Source of the DNA: JAJYIW01 sp963781665
Lineage (GTDB): Bacteria; Chloroflexota; Anaerolineae; Anaerolineales; Anaerolineaceae
NCBI GenBank assembly: GCA_963781665.1
Contig: CAWAGA010000002.1
Coordinates: 2,914,001 to 2,978,000 of the forward strand
Direction of reading: 5' to 3'
DNA: 64,000 nucleotides
The translations under genes were made by a program, and so were the position numbers. The notes under the pieces were generated by a model. That model was given only the letters and a program-made list of their open reading frames with translations, was not told where the DNA came from and ran no database searches. Shown piece by piece: positions 34,440 through 42,682 of the stretch; position 1 is the stretch's first letter, and every line of letters starts with the position of its first letter.

Positions 34440-37400
34440 TTACTCCAGGATGACCTTAACACCAGCATCAATGCGTTCCATCAGGGCTTCACGAAGGTGT
34501 TCGATAGCTTGATCTACCTCTTCACGTGTATTCAGCGTTTGAAGAGTGTTAATAATGGTAGAAATTCTTACCCGCTCCACCTTTTCCTCTGGCTTGAGGA
34601 TTTCCTGAATTTTCCGCATTACTGCATTTTTCAGCCCATTCGCGGCGGCGATGTCCGATTCCATTTGCGGAATGGTCGCTTTGCACAGGTCGCAAACCAG
34701 CATGCCATCTGGTAGCTGAAGAGTATCAACTAGGGCGCCGCCATCGCTCCAATCACAGTAGCGGTTCATTAATGGGGCGAGGATCGAATTTTGAATATCG
34801 GGTTCCAGCGCGACCCAATCTGACGAACCCTTCACTTGGTCAATTGCATTCCGGTAAAGTTCCGCCCTCTCCTGATGGGTTTTTGAATACGTTTTGGCAT
34901 AAGCGCTTTCAATGGTTTGAATTGCCTGATCCACCACTGCTGTTACTTGATAGTAGGAACCGTCGGCTAGACGGGCTTCCAGCAGTTCCCGTGCCTCTCC
35001 TATGCCTGCGTTGACACCCCGTTCGATCAGGAGTCCAGCCATTTGCGTGGCGGCCATTCTAGCGCGCTGCAAGCGTTTAATCCCAGCCGGTTCCGTCGCG
35101 CTGCGGATGCCCTGGATTTGTGAACGCAGCTTCTTGAAGGTTTCGCCCTCACCTTCCAACATATTTACCAAGTCATCAGTTGCACCTTGCAAAACAGACT
35201 TCAAGGTGCCTTGGTATTCTTCCAATATGTCGAGAACCGGGATGTTATTTGCTCTAGCAACTGCATCAACCGGAAGGAGTGCATTGAGCTCTGTCTGCGC
35301 CAACTTCTGGAAAGCCTGGGCGATGGCAGCTTCATCCACATCCACTTCTTCCCCGGTTATATCCTCATATCGTTTGGCAGCGTTGACTAAGGTTTTAAGA
35401 TCCGGTGCTTTGCGTGGAGCGAAAGAAGCTGAACGAAATGTATTCGTAGTTGCAAACACAGATCTTACCTGGGGATCCAGATGATTTCGGAAACGGCGAC
35501 CCTGGTAAGTTACTTCAATGACGCCTGCACGCAATAAAGCAGCCAATACAATCCATAAGACTTCACGCGACCACCCATAACCCAACCCACCAAAATGATC
35601 TTCCAGGATACGTCCGGTCACTTTGTTGCCATAACTGTGTTCTTGCTGCAAATACCCCATCACTTCGAGGGCAATTTCAGCCTGAGTTTGGATAATTGTC
35701 TTGCCACCCTCAGTGACCACCAGTTTCAAGCCGTCGGGACCGGAATAAAAGACTTTGGACAGTCCGTTCAGGTTGACTGCTTTAAGGATTTCATCTGCTT
35801 CTGATCCCTTTACAGGGACACTACCCATCTTTAGTTTGTCGTACAGTTTTGGAACTGCGTAATCCAGCATGCCTTTCAAAATTTCAGGCAAAGTAGTGCC
35901 CATATCTGGGCCATTCTTGGATACCCCATTGAAGAATCCTGTCCCTTGTTGTAAGGCTTCAAGCAGCAAACGCTTCAAGCGTTCCTCATGCCGTCCAGCC
36001 TCCAATTTTTCGCTGGCCAGGCTGCTGGAATCATCCGCATTTAACTTTCCTTGCGCTCGGAGCTGGTCATATTTGGCCACCATCTGACGAGAACGAGAAA
36101 GTTCCACCACCCGGTCATCGATCTCATCTGATAAAGAAGCAACCCAAAAGATTTGGCGAGCTTTCTCTCGGCTCTCATTACGGATAAGTTCCAGGCTTGC
36201 TAAAAGTGATTTGTTGACTTCTTCAAGCCGGAGCTCGATAGGTATTTCACCCTGCGCTATACTGCGCCCTTCCCAGCCGATGTCGAGCTTGAAAGTGCGT
36301 TTCTCCATCGTATAACGACTCAAGCTTGGCTCACTAAAGCTCGTTCTAAACATATCTTCGATAATATCGCGCCGCTCTTTAGGTGTGGGGCTGATGCTGT
36401 TACGCTCTACTGTCCAGTTCTTTTCCTGGTCTGTCAACAGCTTCCAACCATCCTCGGTTTGACGAACGAACTGTTTCTCGTGGAGAAGTCCAATGGCCCG
36501 CTCAACTTCCGGTAAACAACTTCCGGCATCCACCGCATTGAAGAGCAAAGCGGCAAGGTTTTTCTCAGTGCGAGGAACGCTGCGTACAAACTCCAACAAA
36601 GCAATCGCTTTGGCGGTTTTGAGCGGCCAAGGATCCTTTGGCCACATCAATTCAATATCGCGGATGTCATCCTTACGCTGCGTTGGCAGGTTCTCGCCAA
36701 TCAAATCGAAAATCCGGTCAATTGAAACCAGGCTACCGACCGGTGCATCAGCCAGTGCCGTACGATCACTGACAAGCATTTCATATACTTGCTTGATAAT
36801 TGTCCGGTTACTACCACCGATGTGACGCGGTGCGCCGGCTTGTAAGCGCATGCCTGAAACGATATCAATAGACAGTTCAATGAAGTGGGGCAGATAAGGA
36901 TAGAACTGGATAAAATCTTGCTCATTGAAATCAAAACTGATTTGCGAACGCTCGGGGGCAGTGTGCGCTTTAATTTGGCTGTGATAATCCTGATACATCT
37001 TGTGTAGCACTGGTTCTGCATCTGCTTTTTTGTTCAAAACGCGCCGAGTAGCCACCTCTCGGATGTCCGCAGGAGCCATATCTACGCGGTAACGAAAACG
37101 ATCCTGTAACTTGGCAAGCTGCACGCGTTTATCATCAATTGAAGCAACGACTTCATCCAATTTCTCTTGAGAGGTAACAACGATCCATACCGGGGCTACC
37201 GCTTTGTTCGCCTGAACGCGGTTTTTTCCCTCTTTGCCGTATTGTTCTACGACCGCGCGCAAGTTTTCGATCTTTTCGCCACTGCGTGCTACATATTGGC
37301 CAACCTCATCGATTACAAATACGATAGCCTTGCCAGGGCTGCGCCGGGCAGAAAGCTCGAATGTCCGATCTACCAAGGTATTAATGGTGATATCAGCATT

Positions 37401-37907
37401 TGGGTTGAAGGACAGCGCCCAGGAATCAGGGGCGGGATAGGTTTTAGGATCCAGCTGATTCATCGCAGCGCTGGTACGCAGCACCTTTTGAGCACCTTTG
37501 CGTACCATTTGCCAAACAGCATAATCCTCTACATTGATACCAGTCAGGGTTACCGGAATGGGAACTCCACCTTCATCGCTTGTTTTGACCTGGTCTCGGA
37601 ATAAATCAGCGCAGATTTTGACGAACTTGCTTAAACGGTTTTCCGCTTCCAACTCAATTTCCAGGTTAGCGATGTCATAATCCTGAGCATAATCCAATTC
37701 ACGCAGCAAAACCGTGTACATGATCTCGGCAATGGTCTCAGTCGAGCGCCTGACTGCACGATCTACCTGCACATCAAATAAAATTGTTTGGGTTGGAATC
37801 CTTACATTGATATAGTTGAGTAAATCGCGAAATCTTCTTTGTGGAATCCTCGTTGGGGGCTTGTAATTCCAACTGCTGCAGGAATATCTTGCCGGCGGGG
37901 GTGCCAT
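34440..37907 (-). CDS. brxC: BrxC, main part (BREX P-loop ATPase), out of frame with its N-terminus
   Basis: 1155 residues. True homology starts at about residue 27 (RDLLNYINVRIPTQTILFDV); the preceding residues are a frameshift artefact. It contains the Walker B/sensor region FVIDEVGQYVARSGEKIENL and TSQEKLDEVVASIDDKR, then long coiled and helical regions typical of BrxC/PglY (about 1200 residues). The C-terminal part has EYQGTLKSVLQGATDDLVNM. BrxC is a DUF499-like ATPase essential for BREX defence. The Walker A lies in the separate N-terminal frame, so the ATPase is cut between its two nucleotide motifs. Confidence 0.85.
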   Translation of the reverse strand: MAPPPARYSCSSWNYKPPTRIPQRRFRDLLNYINVRIPTQTILFDVQVDRAVRRSTETIAEIMYTVLLRELDYAQDYDIANLEIELEAENRLSKFVKICADLFRDQVKTSDEGGVPIPVTLTGINVEDYAVWQMVRKGAQKVLRTSAAMNQLDPKTYPAPDSWALSFNPNADITINTLVDRTFELSARRSPGKAIVFVIDEVGQYVARSGEKIENLRAVVEQYGKEGKNRVQANKAVAPVWIVVTSQEKLDEVVASIDDKRVQLAKLQDRFRYRVDMAPADIREVATRRVLNKKADAEPVLHKMYQDYHSQIKAHTAPERSQISFDFNEQDFIQFYPYLPHFIELSIDIVSGMRLQAGAPRHIGGSNRTIIKQVYEMLVSDRTALADAPVGSLVSIDRIFDLIGENLPTQRKDDIRDIELMWPKDPWPLKTAKAIALLEFVRSVPRTEKNLAALLFNAVDAGSCLPEVERAIGLLHEKQFVRQTEDGWKLLTDQEKNWTVERNSISPTPKERRDIIEDMFRTSFSEPSLSRYTMEKRTFKLDIGWEGRSIAQGEIPIELRLEEVNKSLLASLELIRNESREKARQIFWVASLSDEIDDRVVELSRSRQMVAKYDQLRAQGKLNADDSSSLASEKLEAGRHEERLKRLLLEALQQGTGFFNGVSKNGPDMGTTLPEILKGMLDYAVPKLYDKLKMGSVPVKGSEADEILKAVNLNGLSKVFYSGPDGLKLVVTEGGKTIIQTQAEIALEVMGYLQQEHSYGNKVTGRILEDHFGGLGYGWSREVLWIVLAALLRAGVIEVTYQGRRFRNHLDPQVRSVFATTNTFRSASFAPRKAPDLKTLVNAAKRYEDITGEEVDVDEAAIAQAFQKLAQTELNALLPVDAVARANNIPVLDILEEYQGTLKSVLQGATDDLVNMLEGEGETFKKLRSQIQGIRSATEPAGIKRLQRARMAATQMAGLLIERGVNAGIGEARELLEARLADGSYYQVTAVVDQAIQTIESAYAKTYSKTHQERAELYRNAIDQVKGSSDWVALEPDIQNSILAPLMNRYCDWSDGGALVDTLQLPDGMLVCDLCKATIPQMESDIAAANGLKNAVMRKIQEILKPEEKVERVRISTIINTLQTLNTREEVDQAIEHLREALMERIDAGVKVILE

Positions 37908-38187
37908 TCAAAGGGCGGTTTGAGAGGATATAGCCCAAATTTTTGGCAAAGGAACTTTTACCCGACCCGAAAAAACCAGAAACCCACACGCCTGATGCTT
38001 CGCTCGGATCTCCTGGTCCTTCAGAAATCGGCTTTAAGACCTCGATGTATTGTTCGCGGATGCGTTTGGTGGTGACATATTCTGTCAGTTCTGTATACAC
38101 CGTCTGTTCATCACGCTGGTCAAGCTTGATGACTTCTTCGATGGGGCGGGAAAGATCACGAGAGAGAAGATTTCGAATAGTCTGCAT
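37774..38187 (-). CDS. brxC: BrxC, N-terminal part with Walker A
   Basis: 137 residues beginning MQTIRNLLSRDLSRPIEEVI, the standard BrxC N-terminus, with Walker A SGFFGSGKSSFAKNLGYIL at about residue 70. After NEDSTKKI the frame is wrong; a one-base change near 37830 joins it to RDLLNYINVRIP in the main frame, giving a full-length BrxC of about 1250 residues. GGAGTAATGAACT precedes the ATG, and it follows the PD-(D/E)XK gene by 6 bases. Confidence 0.85.
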   Translation of the reverse strand: MQTIRNLLSRDLSRPIEEVIKLDQRDEQTVYTELTEYVTTKRIREQYIEVLKPISEGPGDPSEASGVWVSGFFGSGKSSFAKNLGYILSNRPLNGTPAGKIFLQQLELQAPNEDSTKKISRFTQLYQCKDSNPNNFI

Positions 38188-38193
38188 AGTTCA

Positions 38194-39126
38194 TTACTCC
38201 TGGATTCCGGATACATTTCGATAAGCGGCTTTCAGCATTTCACCTAATTCCGATATGTCAATTGTGCTTCCGGGAATGAGGCGAAATATCGAATTCTTAA
38301 AGGTGGTGTCATATTTCTGAAACTTCCAAGTTTTACTATGAAAGGTCTCTGATATTTCTGGTGGCAACTTCATACGAACAGCCCATATTTTCGTGCTTTC
38401 CCAAGAGACATCAAAAACCACTTTATTTCCAAGTTTAAAGCCGGTGTAAAATTTATTAAGGTTGAAAGGAAGATCCCAACCTTGCTTCTTTGCAAATTCC
38501 TCTAACTGGGTGACCGCTTTCTGGAATTCCTGGGTGGGTTCTTTAGCATGTTCTTTTTCGTAATATTCCCATGTCCAATCCCCCATAACCTTTGTGATTG
38601 TAGTTTTACCACTTGCTTTATCTTCCAATGTTTCTACTAACACAAACTCCTCTTCTTCAAATGAGAAGCGCTGAATCTGAACCAGGTCAACGGGATAATT
38701 TATCTTTGCAGCCATTTTCAAGACATTGGCACGGTAGGAGGGGGCAATGACAATAATGCGGATTTCCAGCGAATCCCAATCAATTTGAACATCTTCAGGC
38801 CTGCTTTTGGCTTCCAACCAGATCGCTTTGATCGAGTCAGGATTGGTCTCAGCCCACATCGCATATCCCAACACTTGCGGAACGATTTCTTCCCCAACCT
38901 GGACATTCTTCATTTCAATGATACAGATACGCGAATCCTGATCTACTCCCAGCATATCTGGAATGCCCTGTTTGTTGCCTGTATGTATCTGGCGATAAAG
39001 AATAAAAACATCGCCAAGCAGATCTTGGTTCTTGGAGACATAATTTTCAAAATCCGCTTCGGTCTTAAATGGTTTCGGTAACAGATTTCGTGATTGACCA
39101 TTTGACTTCCAATACAAATTCAGCAT
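38194..39126 (-). CDS. PD-(D/E)XK nuclease-like protein inside the BREX operon
   Basis: 310 residues from MLNLYWKSNGQ. The N-terminal domain has the nuclease core: F-x-NYVSKNQDLLGDVF, then GIPDMLGVDQDSRICIIEMK with P56-D57 and E71-M-K73, followed by a helix with VPQVLGYAMW. This is the DUF91/NucS-like or Mrr-like PD-(D/E)XK order. A C-terminal DUF5655-like region follows (FNLNKFYTGFKLGNKVVFDV, KLPPEISETFHSKTWKFQKY). It starts at an ATG after GGGAGGG that nearly overlaps the pglX-C stop, so it is translationally coupled to the recognition module. A DNA-cutting enzyme next to PglX parts is unusual because BREX itself is not known to degrade DNA. Confidence 0.7.
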   Translation of the reverse strand: MLNLYWKSNGQSRNLLPKPFKTEADFENYVSKNQDLLGDVFILYRQIHTGNKQGIPDMLGVDQDSRICIIEMKNVQVGEEIVPQVLGYAMWAETNPDSIKAIWLEAKSRPEDVQIDWDSLEIRIIVIAPSYRANVLKMAAKINYPVDLVQIQRFSFEEEEFVLVETLEDKASGKTTITKVMGDWTWEYYEKEHAKEPTQEFQKAVTQLEEFAKKQGWDLPFNLNKFYTGFKLGNKVVFDVSWESTKIWAVRMKLPPEISETFHSKTWKFQKYDTTFKNSIFRLIPGSTIDISELGEMLKAAYRNVSGIQE

Positions 39127-39127
39127 C

Positions 39128-40103
39128 TTACCCTCCCTTGTACCATTCTTCATGCCCATGCGCGATGGCAAAGGACTTGTTCTTCTTGCAGGCTTGCTTC
39201 ACCCGTTCCGGCCAATACTTCATGGCGATCCGGCTCCAATCGTACTTCCCGGCAGCCAGCTCATCCCAATATTTCTTTGGCTCGCTCTTCCATAACGGGA
39301 TCACCGACCACAGCGGAGCCATGCGCAGGATCACCCCGTCATCGATCCAGTCCGCTTCTGGCTCGTAGCCGCTGCGGGTGATGGCATCCAGGTCTTTGGC
39401 AAACTGAGCCAGTTCCTCTGCCAGTTGACGCAGCTCGTCCATTTCTTTCTCGATGGGTTTGCGGGCTGCTCCCTGAGCGGTCAGCACCTTTTTGCCAAGC
39501 TCTTCCAGGCGCAACTGCACGGCGCGTCGTTTGGTGGGTAGGTAGGGTTCCTGCTGCAGGGCGTAGAAGGTGTTGCAGTCGATCTTCTCGTGGAACAGCA
39601 CAAAGCCGAAGGAACGCTTGGACGATTGGATCGGCCAGTAGGCCGGACGTTTGCGGTACTGTTTGATGTGGAGCTGGGTGAAGAAGTCTTTTTCGAGGAA
39701 TTGGCGGAAGACGATGGACGATGGACGCCCGCCGTTCGTCTTTCGACCCTGGTCCAAGGCTGCGATCACTTCTGCTGCCCCCTGCTCACCTAGCATCAGC
39801 TCCAATGCCTTGCTGACCAGGGAGGGCAGATCGCGGGGGTGGTTGGGGTCGAAAACTGCGATGCCGTCCGGGACTGCCAACTTCTGTAAAGCTTGTTCTA
39901 CCTGATGGGAGAAGACGTGCCGCCCGCCTTGTTCATCGATATAGGCGAACTGGGGAGGCTCGCCTACCAGTTCGGTGAATTCTTCTTCGGTTGGTTCGGG
40001 CAGCGAGCCGATGGCGAAATCGGAGCAGCGGTAAACGGCAGAGCCTAAGGCACCTGGGGTGCCAGGTTGGAAACGGCCGAGGATGATGCCAATGGCGTAC
40101 ATA
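39128..40103 (-). repeat. 3' half of PglX-C module, direct repeat 1
   Basis: Homologous to 31628-32566 in the same orientation. It differs mainly by a roughly 33-base insertion near 39708-39760 that contains a GATGGAC tandem repeat (ACGATGGACGATGGACG), adding DQGRKTNGGRPSSIVF to the protein. Confidence 0.75.
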
Positions 40104-41047
40104 ATCCAGAGGGTACGATTAATTGAGGGACCATCTAATTGGATATTACCTGATTCATCCTCATCCATCACTTCATTTTGGTCTTCTGATACAAAGAAAT
40201 CCTGAACTATCTGGAAGTCTTGTTGTGGGACTCCATAAGCTTCAAGTGTTTGATTATCAATATCGACCTGCTGTCTCTTGAATATATTCCAAACCATAAT
40301 CAAATTTAGAGGATGGTTAATAATGCATTCTGGCATGATGAATTTATCAGAACCCTCTTTCTGGGTCTCTAATAGTTCCATTAGATAAACTTGTTTTTTG
40401 GCTAATTCGCCTATATGGGTTAGATCTCCACGCGGCAGGGGAATTTTTTCTATATCCCCTTTTTGTATGTTGATTGTTGGGTTTATCAATTTAATCAAAT
40501 ATAGAGCGAGTGATGAATTAAAAATCCCTAATAGTTCTAAATCCTTGATACCTTCGCCATAAATAGCAGGACCTGCATCGTCAAATAAAGTATTTTCAGG
40601 TAATAGCCTAACAGCGAAGAACTGTCCGGCTACTCTTGAATATGTTAACCCAGGTTTGCCGAACCAATCCTCATCCCGAATTAACCACCCATAATTGCCA
40701 CCGAGATATGGATATCGGTGAATTACATCTGCTTTCATCTCGGCGCCATTATTTCCCCAATTAAAAACAAAATGATATTGCCCGTAATATTGCTGTCTAC
40801 CTCCCCCATGTACACTCTTTTTCCATTTGACGCCATCGGGAGTTTCCCATCCGAATCGGAGGTATCTAAATATATCTACTGGAGAAATTCCACGTTTTGC
40901 AAACACCTTACGGTTACTTCGTGATGAACTAATAAAAATCGAAATAATACTTAATGGAACCCAATAACCCCATGGATTTCCAGGAATCGCTTGAAACTCA
41001 CTCTGACGAAGGGTAAATACATTTGTTGGCAAATTTCCGTTGGTCAT
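39128..41047 (-). CDS. Stand-alone PglX C-terminal (target-recognition) module, copy 1
   Basis: 639 residues starting MTNGNLPTNVFTLRQSEFQA-IPGNPWGYWV, the normal junction between the PglX methyltransferase and recognition domains. Residues about 50-290 are a recognition region unlike copy 2 (NYGWLIRDEDWFGKPGLTY, NIQKGDIEKIPLP). From about 315 on it matches copy 2 almost fully. The ATG overlaps the stop of the GGCT-like gene as ATGA and follows AAGGATAATCTC, so this is a settled, translationally coupled gene and not a random truncation. It lacks catalytic motifs. I infer a detached specificity subunit for the PglX methyltransferase at 44637-46680. Confidence 0.78.
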   Translation of the reverse strand: MTNGNLPTNVFTLRQSEFQAIPGNPWGYWVPLSIISIFISSSRSNRKVFAKRGISPVDIFRYLRFGWETPDGVKWKKSVHGGGRQQYYGQYHFVFNWGNNGAEMKADVIHRYPYLGGNYGWLIRDEDWFGKPGLTYSRVAGQFFAVRLLPENTLFDDAGPAIYGEGIKDLELLGIFNSSLALYLIKLINPTINIQKGDIEKIPLPRGDLTHIGELAKKQVYLMELLETQKEGSDKFIMPECIINHPLNLIMVWNIFKRQQVDIDNQTLEAYGVPQQDFQIVQDFFVSEDQNEVMDEDESGNIQLDGPSINRTLWIMYAIGIILGRFQPGTPGALGSAVYRCSDFAIGSLPEPTEEEFTELVGEPPQFAYIDEQGGRHVFSHQVEQALQKLAVPDGIAVFDPNHPRDLPSLVSKALELMLGEQGAAEVIAALDQGRKTNGGRPSSIVFRQFLEKDFFTQLHIKQYRKRPAYWPIQSSKRSFGFVLFHEKIDCNTFYALQQEPYLPTKRRAVQLRLEELGKKVLTAQGAARKPIEKEMDELRQLAEELAQFAKDLDAITRSGYEPEADWIDDGVILRMAPLWSVIPLWKSEPKKYWDELAAGKYDWSRIAMKYWPERVKQACKKNKSFAIAHGHEEWYKGG

Positions 41048-41694
41048 GAGATTATCCTTTTCTCCTGTGCGACGAACTGGCGTGCCTGGCTTAGGTTAGG
41101 CGCATTTCCCACCTTCTTCGAAATAGCTTGCGTGTAAGGTTTGGTCAGCGCTGTTATCACACCGGCTTCGACATTGTCTGCCAGATATTGAATACTGTCC
41201 AAACCTTTTTCATAGGTCTCGTGGGTGATGCTTTCAATTGCTGTCTGTGCCAGAAGCATAGCTTTTTCTTGTTCTGTACGGTTTGGGGAAAGAATTTCCA
41301 GGAAGTTAGCGTTGAGCATTGTGTAATATACAATTGACAAGCCATATTGGTTCTTGATGCTTTCAATCACTAAGCCGTCTCTTTTCTTACGTTGGGCCTG
41401 GTCATCACAAAAGACTTCCAGGTCGCCTTCTTGATGGAGTTCGCGGCGAAAGAGGAAGTTCTGCGCCTTTTTCTTTCGAGTGTACTTCTTCAACACAAGT
41501 ACAGCAGCTTTCACTGGAGTACCGTAGCCGACCGGCACAGGTACCAAAGTTGGTGCGCCGGCACGGCTCTGGCTGCGTCGGGCGTATTCCACTGGGAATG
41601 GCGTCAGCACATCTGGAATCACATGATCCAGAACACTTTCAATCTCGTGTCCTGGGTGAGTGATCAGAGAGCCGTAGGCGAGGATACCGATCAT
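41044..41694 (-). CDS. Gamma-glutamylcyclotransferase-fold (GGCT-like) protein
   Basis: 216 residues. The N-terminus MIGILAYGSLITHPGHE has the YGSL substrate loop of GGCT/AIG2-like folds, followed by PFPVEYARRSQSRAGAPTLV. GGCT-like proteins cyclise gamma-glutamyl amines or release 5-oxoproline; the role in defence loci is not known. It overlaps genes on both sides by ATGA (the broken gene upstream, the PglX-C module downstream), so it is deep in the operon. The fold call rests on the YGSL region only. Confidence 0.5.
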   Translation of the reverse strand: MIGILAYGSLITHPGHEIESVLDHVIPDVLTPFPVEYARRSQSRAGAPTLVPVPVGYGTPVKAAVLVLKKYTRKKKAQNFLFRRELHQEGDLEVFCDDQAQRKKRDGLVIESIKNQYGLSIVYYTMLNANFLEILSPNRTEQEKAMLLAQTAIESITHETYEKGLDSIQYLADNVEAGVITALTKPYTQAISKKVGNAPNLSQARQFVAQEKRIIS

Positions 41695-42352
41695 TGCTCG
41701 AATTCCGGTAAGCCGCAGATATAATTCATTTTATTTCTGAAATTGGGTCTCAATTCATCGAGGCTGTCATTCGCACGAAGATGACCGCAATATGCATTAA
41801 ACTCATCCGCAAGGACTTTCACAAATTGTTTGCGATAGACAGTTAAAGCGCCCCCAGTTTGTCTTAAGATATTCTCTCCATCTCTAAGTTTGATTTTCGA
41901 ATTTCCGCCTGTTTCACACGCATGCAATAAGCCGCAGCGAATATCTTGATAAAAAATTCGTGCTTGTTGGTCATTAAAGTGTTAGACTCAGGACAAACGA
42001 TTTTGAAGTCAGGAATTGAGAATAAAAGTCAGTATTGTTCATGGAATAGCCACAAGGAAACCTGGCATCATTGCTACTTTCTAATCCATCGTAAAATTGA
42101 GCCAAAGTTTCAATCAACATACAGGTTAATGCCATTACTGAAAAACCAGAAAAATTACTGTTCGAAATCGATCTCTCTAATGACATTCATATATCTGAAA
42201 TTAATCCGATCTTCAAAAATAGTAACCGCTTTATCCCAATCCTTTTCGTTCGCAAACGGGATATCCTGCCACTTTTGAACGGTCCATTTTCCTCCATCTC
42301 GGGAAGGAGCAATGATTAAATTCGGATTTAATGAACGTCTTTCTCTGGGCAT
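41691..42352 (-). pseudogene. Hypothetical protein gene with two frameshifts
   Basis: Three frames read as one protein of about 220 residues. It starts MPRERRSLNPNLIIAPSRDG at an ATG after GAGGACAAA, shifts near 42170 (DFEQ to NFSGFSVMALTCMLIETLAQ), shifts again near 41972 (SKSFVLS to FNDQQARIFYQDIRCGLLHA) and ends CGLPEFEQ. The DIRCGLLHACETGG segment resembles a motif in conserved hypothetical proteins with HEPN-like helices, but I do not assign a family. The last four bases overlap the GGCT-like start. Confidence 0.45.
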
Positions 42353-42397
42353 TTTGTCCTCAAACACTGTCAACAGAATCGGAAATGGTGAAAACTA

Positions 42398-42661
42398 TCA
42401 TTGCTTACCCTCAATTTCAAAGGCAAGTTGTTCCAAGCAAGTGAAGAATTGATTGATCGTCTCTCGCGGCAGCCACCAATGGGTCCGGCTCCCAAAAATT
42501 TCCTGAATACGTTCGAGCTGGACATTTATATATTTTGGAAAATGGTTCAGATTAAGGTAAATATCGATACCACTAGCATATGTGTAAACAAAAATTGCGG
42601 TTAACTGCCAGTTGTAAGGCGGTTTATAAGACATACAGTGTTTGCTGGCTTTTTCACCCAA
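42398..42661 (-). CDS. Small hypothetical protein in the BREX operon
   Basis: 87 residues from a TTG, or 78 from the ATG at 42634 (MSYKPPYNWQLTAIFVYTYA). It ends RETINQFFTCLEQLAFEIEG-KQ. It lies between the DUF262 gene and the broken hypothetical gene with tight spacing. No family recognised. It may itself be a fragment. Confidence 0.4.
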   Translation of the reverse strand: MGEKASKHCMSYKPPYNWQLTAIFVYTYASGIDIYLNLNHFPKYINVQLERIQEIFGSRTHWWLPRETINQFFTCLEQLAFEIEGKQ

Positions 42662-42682
42662 TCCTAGCCGTATCGCATAATC

